A DNA stretch of 19,079 nt from Bacillota bacterium (GTDB taxonomy: Bacteria; Bacillota; Clostridia; DSM-8532): assembly GCA_023410885.1 (NCBI GenBank), contig JAEYPI010000124.1, positions 1-19,079 on the forward strand. The letters are read 5' to 3'. The first letter of the stretch is position 1. Each line of letters begins with the position of its first letter. Below the pieces are notes generated by a model. That model was not told where the DNA came from. It was given only the letters and a program-made list of their open reading frames with translations, and made no database searches. Positions 6,397 to 12,965 of the stretch are shown here, piece by piece. Position numbers and translations under genes: made by a program.

Positions 6397-7704
6397 TTGA
6401 AAAAAACCGATATCCTGTATCTGATCATCATTATGCTTGGTATCACGATTTTCGCTAATTCATTTTTAAAGTCCGAGCCTGTCATTTTACCCGAAGTAAA
6501 ATCTGACAATAGCTTGAGTACGCCATCTATGCCATCTCAGCAACCCAAAGAGGATGAGGATGAGGGGATGGTATATCTCGAAGGTATAAATGATAGCAAT
6601 CCGGTGAAAGTTGAAGCTGAACAGCTTGATGATATACCGCTTAAAGTCAGCTTTGAACCCGCAATTAACGCACGCTCGGCAATTGTCATGGATTTTGATA
6701 CAGGGGCCATACTCTACGAAAAAAATGCATATCGGAAAAGGCCAATGGCCAGCACCACCAAAATTATGACTGCTATTATTGCTATTGAGAATTCCTCCCT
6801 TGAGGAGGATGTCGTAATCAGCGAAAAAGCAGGCCATATGGGCGGATCGGTAATGGGCTTAAAATCGGGCACCACGGTTTCAATGAAGGATCTTTTGCAT
6901 GGCATGCTGATCTGCTCAGGAAACGATGCAGCGGTGGCGATAGCCGAGCATGTCGGCGGCAGTATAGAAGGTTTTTCAGAGCTTATGAACAAAAAGGCCC
7001 TGGAGCTGGGTGCTTTTTCTACCAGTTTTTCAAACCCCCATGGCTTAGATGCACATGATCACTATACCACAGCCTATGACCTGGCAAAGATAACACGGTA
7101 TGCGCTGAATATCAGTATTTTTAATGAGATAGTCCGTACAAAAGAGTTTGTATATAATGGTACAACCCATAGGAACACTAATGAAATGCTATTGGGTTAT
7201 GAAGGGGCAGATGGTGTTAAAACCGGCTATACTGGTCTTGCAGGGCGGTGCTTGGTCACAAGTGTCACAAAGAGCAACATGCGTCTTATATCTGTTGTGC
7301 TCTTCTGTGATACTAAAAATTTAAGAACCAGCAGCAGTCGTCAAATCCTGGATTATACCTTCGAGGAATATGGACCTGTAACCCTACTGGTTCGCGGGCG
7401 AATAATGGGTAGTATCAAGGTGGAGCGTTCCCGTACTTCCCAAGAAATCCAGGTAGCCGTTTCAGAGGATGTAAAGACCATTTTGAAGCATGGACAGAAG
7501 GATATGCTGTATACCCGGGTGTCTCTTCCCGAGGATATTATGGCACCTGTCAAGCGTGGAAGTGTGATGGGTACCGTCTCAGTCTTTCAGGGAGAAAAAA
7601 TCATAGCTGAAACATCTTTAATAGCCCTTAACGGTGCCGAAAAGATGCGATTAGCCGATTATATCGCCAAGGTTTTTCACCAATGGATAAAGCTAATCCA
7701 TTAA
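6397..7704 (+). CDS. D-alanyl-D-alanine carboxypeptidase (DacF/DacA-type penicillin-binding protein), membrane anchored
   Basis: Trims the terminal D-alanine from peptidoglycan stem peptides outside the membrane. The 435-residue protein has a hydrophobic anchor (about 6-22, after Lys-Lys), a polar acidic linker of about 65 residues, then an S11-family peptidase domain with the three catalytic motifs SxxK (STTK, 119-122), SGN (174-176) and KTG (275-277), followed by a C-terminal beta domain and an amphipathic end. The anchor has no obvious cleavage site, so the N-terminus is probably retained; many family members instead have a cleaved signal and a C-terminal anchor. TTG 6397 is chosen because it supplies the positively charged N-terminus; GGTGA (6385-6389) is a weak ribosome binding site. 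In spore formers such enzymes often act in cell wall or cortex maturation, but this copy is not next to spoIIA genes. Confidence 0.88.
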   Translation: MKKTDILYLIIIMLGITIFANSFLKSEPVILPEVKSDNSLSTPSMPSQQPKEDEDEGMVYLEGINDSNPVKVEAEQLDDIPLKVSFEPAINARSAIVMDFDTGAILYEKNAYRKRPMASTTKIMTAIIAIENSSLEEDVVISEKAGHMGGSVMGLKSGTTVSMKDLLHGMLICSGNDAAVAIAEHVGGSIEGFSELMNKKALELGAFSTSFSNPHGLDAHDHYTTAYDLAKITRYALNISIFNEIVRTKEFVYNGTTHRNTNEMLLGYEGADGVKTGYTGLAGRCLVTSVTKSNMRLISVVLFCDTKNLRTSSSRQILDYTFEEYGPVTLLVRGRIMGSIKVERSRTSQEIQVAVSEDVKTILKHGQKDMLYTRVSLPEDIMAPVKRGSVMGTVSVFQGEKIIAETSLIALNGAEKMRLADYIAKVFHQWIKLIH

Positions 7705-7999
7705 ATTCATATACAGGGGATGAGTCAAGTCCATCTAGTCCTTTCAATGCATAATCAAAGGGTATATCCTGCAACCACAATACCTTCAATCTCTGGTGGA
7801 ACTTGTGCGTTTGACAGGGGGTAGAAAGTAAATTTGCTTATCAATTATAAATATGTTCTCATGCCTTTAACGAGAGGTGTTATGTATTTATGCAATCTTT
7901 GAATTTAAAACTTGCAAAAACTCTTTTCCTATCATACAATAGATAAAGAATTACTTTTAAAAGAAAAATCAGGCGTTTTTATTAGTTGGAGGAGTCTGC
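7705..7999. other. Intergenic region between the carboxypeptidase and aminotransferase genes
   Basis: About 295 bases without a convincing gene. No T-tailed hairpin is visible after the carboxypeptidase stop. The only supported element is the promoter at 7912-7940. A TTGACA at 7811-7816 lacks a usable -10 box. Confidence 0.5.
7912..7940 (+). promoter_or_regulatory. Candidate sigma-A promoter of the aminotransferase gene
   Basis: TTGCAA (7912-7917) and TACAAT (7935-7940) are spaced by 17 bases, each one or two mismatches from consensus. Transcription would begin near 7947, about 53 bases before the ATG. Confidence 0.55.
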
Positions 8000-9271
8000 A
8001 TGCAAGCATTTCAAGGTCTAAGCAAAGATGAACTTTTAGAGAGAAAGAATAAACTTTTACTCGAATATGAAAATTATAAAAAGCAGGGCTTAAAGCTTGA
8101 TATGTCCAGAGGAAAGCCTTGCAATGAGCAATTGGATCTTTCCAATGGTTTGTTTGACGATGCAAAAAACTTATATTCACAAGATGGAACGGATTGCCGC
8201 AATTATGGACTTCTTGACGGTATTAAGGAAGCTAAAGCGCTTTTTGCCGAGCTTTTTAATCTTTCTGACGATGAGATTTTTATTGGTGGCAATTCCAGTC
8301 TAAATCTCATGTATGACTTGGTTTCCAAAGCCTTTATTCATGGATTGAACGGTTTTGAGAAGCCCTGGGGCAAGCTTGATAAGGTTAAATTTCTTTGTCC
8401 CAGCCCCGGTTATGACCGTCACTTTGCCATTACAGAGCTTTTTGGAGTAGAAATGATTCCAATACCGATGAACCATGAAGGACCCGATATGGATAGAATC
8501 GAAGCCCTTGTGGCTGAAGATGAGTCCATTAAGGGAATGTGGTGCATCCCCATGTACAGCAATCCATCCGGTATTACATATTCAAATGATGTAGTCATGC
8601 GTCTGGCCGCCATGAAAACGAAGGCTGCTGATTTCCGTATCCTATGGGATAATGCTTACGCTTTTCATCATCTCTATGAGGAACCGGACCAGCTTTTGGA
8701 TATCATCGCTGAATGTCGAAAGGCCGGTAATCCGCATCGGGTATTTATGTTCAGCTCCACCTCAAAGGTAACCTTCCCCGGAGGTGGTATATCCATTATG
8801 GCTTCAAGCAAGGAGAATATTGCACACATCAAAAAACTGATTGCAATACAGACCATTGGCAACGATAAAATCAATATGCTACTTCATGTTCGCTTCTTAA
8901 AGGATGCCGATCATATGCGTGCTCATATGAAAAAACATGCTGAGATACTTCGTCCTAAGTTTGAGGCTGTAAATGAAATTCTTGAGAAAAATTTATCCGG
9001 TAAAGGAATTGCTGAATGGAATAATCCAAGAGGCGGTTATTTTATTAGTCTTGAAATTCTTGATGGCTGTGCCAAGAGAACAGTAAGCCTTGCCAAAGAA
9101 GCAGGCGTCACCTTTACACCGGCCGGGGCCACCTTTCCCTATGGTAAGGACCCCAATGACGCCAATATTCGTATTGCACCTACATATCCTCCTATTGAGG
9201 AGCTTCGTAAGGCTATTGCGATTCTTTCACTATGTGTAGAGCTTGCAGCATTGGAAAAAGTTCTTGCGTAA
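8000..9271 (+). CDS. Class Ic aspartate aminotransferase (PLP-dependent, fold type I)
   Basis: The 423-residue protein belongs to the aminotransferase family that includes mycobacterial Rv3722c, shown to be an aspartate aminotransferase; by inference it interconverts aspartate and 2-oxoglutarate with oxaloacetate and glutamate. Visible features are LDMSRGKP (33-40), GGNSS (96-100), YSNPSG (186-191, substrate/PLP asparagine), DNAY (217-220, PLP-binding Asp217 and Tyr220), FSSTSKVTFPGGG (251-263) with Lys256 as the PLP Schiff-base lysine, and ANIRIAP with Arg391 for the substrate carboxylate. Older annotations of such sequences call them MocR-like aminotransferases, but no DNA-binding domain is present. 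ATG 8000 follows GGAGGAG (7988-7994). It is probably a single-gene unit, with its own promoter and a terminator at 9309. It may supply amino groups for aromatic amino acids, but nothing in the sequence proves this. Confidence 0.88.
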   Translation: MQAFQGLSKDELLERKNKLLLEYENYKKQGLKLDMSRGKPCNEQLDLSNGLFDDAKNLYSQDGTDCRNYGLLDGIKEAKALFAELFNLSDDEIFIGGNSSLNLMYDLVSKAFIHGLNGFEKPWGKLDKVKFLCPSPGYDRHFAITELFGVEMIPIPMNHEGPDMDRIEALVAEDESIKGMWCIPMYSNPSGITYSNDVVMRLAAMKTKAADFRILWDNAYAFHHLYEEPDQLLDIIAECRKAGNPHRVFMFSSTSKVTFPGGGISIMASSKENIAHIKKLIAIQTIGNDKINMLLHVRFLKDADHMRAHMKKHAEILRPKFEAVNEILEKNLSGKGIAEWNNPRGGYFISLEILDGCAKRTVSLAKEAGVTFTPAGATFPYGKDPNDANIRIAPTYPPIEELRKAIAILSLCVELAALEKVLA

Positions 9272-9308
9272 TCGAAATCCCATTAGACTTTATTAGCAGC
9301 GTGATTAC

Positions 9309-9341
9309 AAAGGGGTGAATAAGGATTTATTCATCCCTTTT
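9309..9341 (+). terminator. Rho-independent terminator of the aminotransferase gene
   Basis: AAAGGGGTGAATAA (9309-9322) pairs with TTATTCATCCCTTT (9327-9340) over 14 bp, with one G-T wobble and a four-base loop, and ends in a short T-run. The T tail is short but the stem is strong and lies 37 bases after the stop codon. Confidence 0.75.
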
Positions 9342-9575
9342 ACCGTTTCTTTATTCCTGTGAATTTTGTTAACTTAAGAGGTCTCACTATTGCTTAGATT
9401 TTTATTATAAATTTATATATTCAAATTCCGATTTAAGACTGGATTTTTGCCATGGTTAGTTATATAATAATCTCTGCGCTAGTGATTTTTAATACAATAA
9501 GATAGGATATCGTACTGTTGTCAACACATCGTGTTGACAACTCCATATATAGCCATAAAATGGAGGTTATAAGAA
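9342..9575. other. purB upstream region
   Basis: AT-rich leader of about 235 bases with several TATAAT-like hexamers (9463-9468, TACAAT 9493-9498), none with a well-spaced -35 box, so the promoter cannot be fixed. The conspicuous element is the inverted repeat at 9517-9541. No purine-riboswitch core is recognisable. Confidence 0.4.
9517..9541. promoter_or_regulatory. Perfect inverted repeat in the purB leader, candidate operator
   Basis: GTTGTCAACAC (9517-9527) and GTGTTGACAAC (9531-9541) are a perfect 11-bp inverted repeat around ATC. Each arm also contains a small palindrome, GTTGNCAAC, centred 16 bp apart, which would suit two dimeric regulator sites. It lies 20 bases before the GGAGG of purB, where a bound protein or an RNA hairpin could control expression. 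The downstream GntR-family gene is a natural candidate for the binding protein, but this is inference. There is no T-run, so it is not a terminator. Confidence 0.55.
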
Positions 9576-11003
9576 TTGCGTAACATCTATGAAAGCCCTT
9601 TCAATACACGCTATGCAAGCGCTGAAATGCTTGAGATATTTTCACCTGATACTAAGTTTAAAACATGGCGAAGACTATGGATAGCCTTAGCGGAATCTGA
9701 AAAAGAGCTGGGGCTGGATATCACAGATGATCAAATTGAAGAATTAAAGACTTTCAAAGATGACATCAATTATGACCTCGCTGAAAAAATTGAGAAGGAA
9801 ACACGCCATGATGTAATGTCCCATGTGCATGCCTACGGTGCTCAATGTGATAAAGCTAAAGGCATTATCCATTTAGGGGCCACATCCTGCTTTGTTGGTG
9901 ACAATACGGATATCATCGTTTATTCAGAAGCGCTAAAGCTCGTCAAGAATAAAGTGCTTTCCGTTATTAAGAAGTTATCCCGCTTTGCAGACCAATATAA
10001 GGATATGCCTACCTTGGGCTTTACCCATTATCAACCTGCTCAATTGGTTACGGTTGGGAAGAGAGCATGCTTATGGATTCAAGATCTTCTGTTGGATGTT
10101 GAGGAGTTGGATTTTGTCATCTCTAACCTAAAGCTTCTGGGCAGCAAGGGCACAACCGGTACTCAGGCTAGCTTTTTGGCTTTATTTGATGGTGACCACG
10201 AAAAGGTAAAAAAGCTTGAACAGCTTATTTCTCAAAAAATTGGCTTTGAAAAAGTGATGGCTGTTACAGGCCAAACCTACTCACGGAAGCAGGACTCTCG
10301 AATTCTGAATGCGCTTAGTGCGGTTGCGCAAAGCGCGTATAAATTCAGTAATGATTTGCGTCTTCTTGCCAATCTTAAAGAATTGGAAGAACCTTTTGAA
10401 AAGAAGCAAATTGGTTCATCCGCCATGGCCTACAAGCGAAATCCAATGAGAAGTGAGCGTATCTCATCTTTGGCCCGCTATGTCATTATAGATGCCCTTA
10501 ATCCTGCTATAACCGCTTCAACGCAGTGGTTTGAAAGGACCTTGGATGATTCCGCCAATAAGCGTATCAGTATTCCGGAAGCCTTTCTTGCCGTTGATGC
10601 CATTTTAAATCTCTATAATAATATCGCTGATGGTATTGTAGTCTATCCTAAGATTATCAAAAAGAGAGTGATGGAAGAACTCCCCTTTATGGCTACAGAA
10701 AACATACTGATGGAAGCTGTAAAACGTGGGGGTGACCGTCAAGAGCTACATGAGAGGATTCGTGTTCATTCCATGGCAGCTGCGCGGGTGGTTAAAGAAG
10801 AGGGTGGAGCTAATGATCTCATTTCAAGAATAGCCAATGACCCTGTCTTTGATATGAGCCTGGAGGAACTTAATAGTGTACTATCTGCTGAGAACTATAT
10901 TGGTCGCAGTCGTGAGCAAGTCTCAGAGTTTCTGAAAGAGCAGGTTGAGCCTGTACTTCTTATGAATCAGGTTGTAGAAGCTTATGTCGATCTTAAATCT
11001 TAA
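9576..11003 (+). CDS. purB: Adenylosuccinate lyase
   Basis: Acts twice in purine synthesis, releasing fumarate from SAICAR and from adenylosuccinate. The 475-residue product is of the longer PurB type (about 475 residues, as in many Clostridia and in animals) rather than the roughly 430-residue Bacillus type. Motifs: RHDVMSHVHAYG (77-88), LGATSCFVGDNTD (100-112), FTHYQPAQ (149-156) with catalytic His151, KGTTGTQASF (191-200), and the fumarase/lyase superfamily signature GSSAMAYKRNPMRSE (280-294), whose serine (281/282) is the general base. TTG 9576 is the start: GGAGG (9562-9566) lies 9 bases upstream and the N-terminus matches the family. It lies alone, away from other pur genes, followed by a GntR-type regulator about 110 bases downstream. 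Confidence 0.95.
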   Translation: MRNIYESPFNTRYASAEMLEIFSPDTKFKTWRRLWIALAESEKELGLDITDDQIEELKTFKDDINYDLAEKIEKETRHDVMSHVHAYGAQCDKAKGIIHLGATSCFVGDNTDIIVYSEALKLVKNKVLSVIKKLSRFADQYKDMPTLGFTHYQPAQLVTVGKRACLWIQDLLLDVEELDFVISNLKLLGSKGTTGTQASFLALFDGDHEKVKKLEQLISQKIGFEKVMAVTGQTYSRKQDSRILNALSAVAQSAYKFSNDLRLLANLKELEEPFEKKQIGSSAMAYKRNPMRSERISSLARYVIIDALNPAITASTQWFERTLDDSANKRISIPEAFLAVDAILNLYNNIADGIVVYPKIIKKRVMEELPFMATENILMEAVKRGGDRQELHERIRVHSMAAARVVKEEGGANDLISRIANDPVFDMSLEELNSVLSAENYIGRSREQVSEFLKEQVEPVLLMNQVVEAYVDLKS

Positions 11004-11018
11004 ATGAATAAGCCATAA

Positions 11019-11037
11019 GTCCTATTGCGCTTAGGAC
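11019..11037 (+). other. Small hairpin between purB and the GntR gene
   Basis: GTCCTA (11019-11024) and TAGGAC (11032-11037) form a 6-bp stem with a seven-base loop; ATGAAT and ATTCAT further out can extend it imperfectly. There is no T-run, so termination is doubtful. Role unknown. Confidence 0.3.
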
Positions 11038-11113
11038 AATTCATGCAGTAGTATTGTCATGTCATCCTGTTGTGTTTAAAACTTATCAATGACTTAGACG
11101 GAGGTACAGTGGT

Positions 11114-11848
11114 ATGGTCACTATCAACAAATATAGTAATGTTCCTTTATATTGCCAACTGAAGAACCTTATTATTGAGAAGATTGAAAAAAGAGAGTTT
11201 GAGGCTGATTCCAAAATACCTTCCGAACAAGATTTTTGTGAACAATATGATATTTCAAGACCGACTGTGCGGCAGGCTATCAATGACCTTACAGCCAGTG
11301 GTCAGCTCTATAAAATGAAGGGGAAGGGAACCTTCGTTTCTGCGCAAAAAACCTATATCAATGTCAAGGATTACACCGGATTTACCGATTCGATTCTTGA
11401 TACAAAAGATCCTTCGGCCAAGAACATTTTGTCCATTGAAGTGATTAACGGACAGGAGAATTCCAGGATTTCTGAGATTTTCTCTCTTAGACCTGATTCA
11501 AAGGTTGATTTTGCAGCCATAACCTACACCAATATATTGAGTAACGATGTGGTATCTCTGAATATCTCCTATATTCCTTTATCTCTTTTTCCCGAGGTCT
11601 GTGAGGATATACAGAGCAATAAAGACATCCTTCGCGGCAAATACCCACTGATTCCCAACAGTACCAAAAGCATGCTGGATATTATCAGTACCGATCAGAA
11701 GGATGCCATCTATCTAAAGCTCCAGCCTGGACAACCCTTAATCCGCATTAATAATATATTATATTCAAAAAGCGGACAGCCCGTCGAATATATTGTCACC
11801 AAGTATCGGGCTGATAAAACAAGATTACAATTTGAAAACCATAAATAG
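11114..11848 (+). CDS. GntR-family transcriptional regulator, HutC/UTRA subfamily
   Basis: The 244-residue protein has an N-terminal winged helix-turn-helix (about 7-76) with the typical PSEQDFCEQYDISRPTVRQA recognition region (36-55) and the wing GKGTFVS (70-76), followed by a UTRA ligand-binding domain (about 90-240) ending in the usual pattern around GQPVEYIVTKYRAD. Such regulators usually repress nearby genes and respond to a small molecule, often a sugar phosphate, histidine intermediate or fatty acid; the ligand cannot be read from this sequence. ATG 11114 follows GGAGG (11100-11104). It lies directly after purB, whose leader contains a palindrome, so control of purB or of itself is possible. 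A strong terminator follows at 11865. Confidence 0.9.
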   Translation: MVTINKYSNVPLYCQLKNLIIEKIEKREFEADSKIPSEQDFCEQYDISRPTVRQAINDLTASGQLYKMKGKGTFVSAQKTYINVKDYTGFTDSILDTKDPSAKNILSIEVINGQENSRISEIFSLRPDSKVDFAAITYTNILSNDVVSLNISYIPLSLFPEVCEDIQSNKDILRGKYPLIPNSTKSMLDIISTDQKDAIYLKLQPGQPLIRINNILYSKSGQPVEYIVTKYRADKTRLQFENHK

Positions 11849-11864
11849 TCATTATATTGAGAAC

Positions 11865-11902
11865 AAAGCCGACAGATGCTCTTTTGGAGACTGTCGGCTT
11901 TT
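11865..11902 (+). terminator. Rho-independent terminator, probably bidirectional
   Basis: AAAGCCGACAG (11865-11875) and CTGTCGGCTTT (11891-11901) form a perfect 11-bp stem with a 15-base loop, ending in TTTT on the + strand. It terminates the GntR gene 17 bases after its stop. On the - strand the stem is followed by TTTGTTCTC, so it may also end the convergent coat-gene transcript. Confidence 0.85.
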
Positions 11903-11906
11903 CACT

Positions 11907-12010
11907 GTTACGGGTCGAGGCTTGTTGTGCACAAAGTGCACCTCTTGTTACGGGTCGAGGCTTGTTGTGCACAAAGTGCACCTCTTGTTACGGATCTAGG
12001 CTTTGTGTTA
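11907..12010 (+). repeat. Tandem GGGTCGAG-hairpin repeats, 40-bp period (2 full copies plus a degenerate third)
   Basis: Two identical 40-bp units begin at 11907 and 11947, each with the head GGGTCGAGGCTTGTT, then GTGCAC, AAA, GTGCAC (a perfect 6-bp hairpin), then CTCTT. A third unit starts at 11987 but is decayed (GGATCTAGGCTTTG). The period is not a multiple of three and reading frames across it differ, so it is not coding. The array fills the space between the GntR terminator and the stop codon of the - strand CotF gene. Confidence 0.85.
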
Positions 12011-12015
12011 GATTA

Positions 12016-12294
12016 TTACTGCATGCTTTGCTTTGAGGTTTGATATTTCTGTGCAGCCATCTGAACATCGCTCAAATTTGCATTTTTTACATTATACCAG
12101 CCCTTTTGTTTCATGGCGTCAAAAATTTGCAATTGAACCTGCTGCTTGTCATTAATAATCTTGGTAAATTCGGATCTTAAATTTTCGCAAGTCGATTCTG
12201 GTAGATAAGTTCCATAAGCGCTAATGATCTGTTTTTCACTTGCTAAAGCGTCATTCATGATTTCTTGTTCTGATAAAATTGCCTGATGTTGCAT
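12016..12294 (-). CDS. CotF-family spore coat protein
   Basis: A 92-residue helical protein matching the Coat F domain: SEQEIMNDALASEKQIISAYGTY (about 8-30), then a second helix with INDKQQVQLQIFDAMKQKGWY (about 47-67), the KGWY segment being characteristic. The family folds as a ferritin-like helical bundle and is associated with the spore coat; this copy lacks the long C-terminal extension of Bacillus CotF. AAGGAGGA (complement of 12301-12308) precedes the ATG by six bases. It is the second gene of a - strand pair with the coat gene at 12448-12741, separated from it by a tandem repeat array, and flanked downstream by a related array. Role in the coat of the spore is inferred from family and from the adjacent spoIVA. 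Confidence 0.82.
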   Translation of the reverse strand: MQHQAILSEQEIMNDALASEKQIISAYGTYLPESTCENLRSEFTKIINDKQQVQLQIFDAMKQKGWYNVKNANLSDVQMAAQKYQTSKQSMQ

Positions 12295-12315
12295 GTTCTG
12301 TCCTCCTTCTAATTT

Positions 12316-12447
12316 GTGGGTCGAGTCATGTGTTGCGTTCTTTGGAACGCAACTCTAATCACGGGTCGAGTCATGTGTTGTGTTCTTTGGAACGCAACTC
12401 TAATCACGGGTCGAGTCATGTGTTGCGTTCTTTAGAACGCAACTCTT
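12316..12447 (+). repeat. Tandem GGGTCGAG-hairpin repeats, 45-bp period (3 copies)
   Basis: Three units have GGGTCGAG at 12318, 12363 and 12408, exactly 45 bases apart, each followed by TCATGT and a 9-bp hairpin: GTTGCGTTC, TTTG or TTTA loop, GAACGCAAC, then TCT. The second copy has one C-to-T change in the stem that keeps a G-T wobble on the + strand. The head matches the arrays at 11912 and the solitary element at 6282, but the stem is different. The array fills the gap between two - strand coat genes, running from the upstream gene's stop codon to just before the downstream gene's ribosome binding site. Confidence 0.88.
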
Positions 12448-12741
12448 CTACTGCTGTTGGGCGGGTTTATTATGGGAATTCAGGTAATTGAACAGCATGT
12501 CAAAATGCTGTTTATGAAGCTGAGCCGCTTTACCGCATATATCCTTGAGTTGAGGATCATTTATGCTCTGAGAATAAAGATCGAGCTTCTTATAGTATAA
12601 GGTTTCGTAATTGAGCATGTCCTCCAATATGGTAAGATTTTTACTGGACAGCATGGCTTGGCCTTGCTGTCCTTGCATTTGCTGTCCCTGCATTTGCTGT
12701 CCACCTTGCATCTGTTGATTATTTTGCTGCATATTGTTCAT
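12448..12741 (-). CDS. Small glutamine-rich spore coat-associated protein
   Basis: A 97-residue protein with a low-complexity N-terminus (about 1-28) made of Gln, Met, Gly and Asn with repeated QQMQG units, then a helical part, LTILEDMLNYETLYYKKLDLY (about 36-56) and KAAQLHKQHFDMLFNYLNSH (about 71-90). The helical half resembles the short ferritin-like proteins often found beside CotF genes in Clostridia; the match is by pattern only. GGAGG (complement of 12749-12753) lies upstream of the ATG. It is the first gene of the - strand pair and is divergent from spoIVA. The glutamine repeats are encoded by imperfect DNA repeats, so the length of this part may vary between strains. A coat or sub-coat role is inferred. 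Confidence 0.65.
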   Translation of the reverse strand: MNNMQQNNQQMQGGQQMQGQQMQGQQGQAMLSSKNLTILEDMLNYETLYYKKLDLYSQSINDPQLKDICGKAAQLHKQHFDMLFNYLNSHNKPAQQQ

Positions 12742-12874
12742 GATTACACCTCCGTTATTTTTATGTCGCTAGACATCAGTATTTTTCTCAAAAATTAAAC
12801 TTTTATGAATTTTTTCATTCAATATTATTATGATATTAGTAGCAAGACTTCGGTAAAAATTGTTGCATATTTTT

Positions 12875-12903
12875 GAATATATCGAATTTTGATCCAATAT
12901 ACT
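12875..12903 (+). promoter_or_regulatory. Candidate sigma-E promoter of spoIVA
   Basis: GAATATA (12875-12881) and AATATACT (12896-12903) are spaced by 14 bases and resemble the mother-cell sigma-E boxes (KMATATT and CATACAHT), with one and two mismatches. Transcription would begin near 12910, about 55 bases before the GTG start. spoIVA is a known sigma-E gene in Bacillus subtilis, which supports the call. Confidence 0.45.
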
Positions 12904-12965
12904 TATACTGACCGAATGGGTCATGCACCTTGCATGTACCGACAGATACTGAAGGGGGATTGGCC

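Noticed and set aside
7755..7844. A - strand stretch that translates to a protein-like piece (PPEIEGIVVAGYTL), considered as a remnant gene
   Set aside because: Only about 30 codons, no start, no ribosome binding site, and no secure match to a family; chance is a sufficient explanation.
11796..11999. Short open frames on both strands across the GntR gene end and the 40-bp repeats
   Set aside because: They overlap a clear terminator and the non-coding repeats and have no ribosome binding site.
11907..12447. CRISPR array or integron attC sites
   Set aside because: The repeats are contiguous without unique spacers, and the ends do not fit attC core sites; no cas or integrase gene is present.
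12279..12491. A + strand open frame across the 45-bp repeats giving a 15-residue repeated peptide
   Set aside because: It stays open only because 45 is a multiple of three; it lacks a ribosome binding site, runs antisense to two convincing coat genes and is not family-like. The related 40-bp array breaks frame, so the repeats are structural, not coding.
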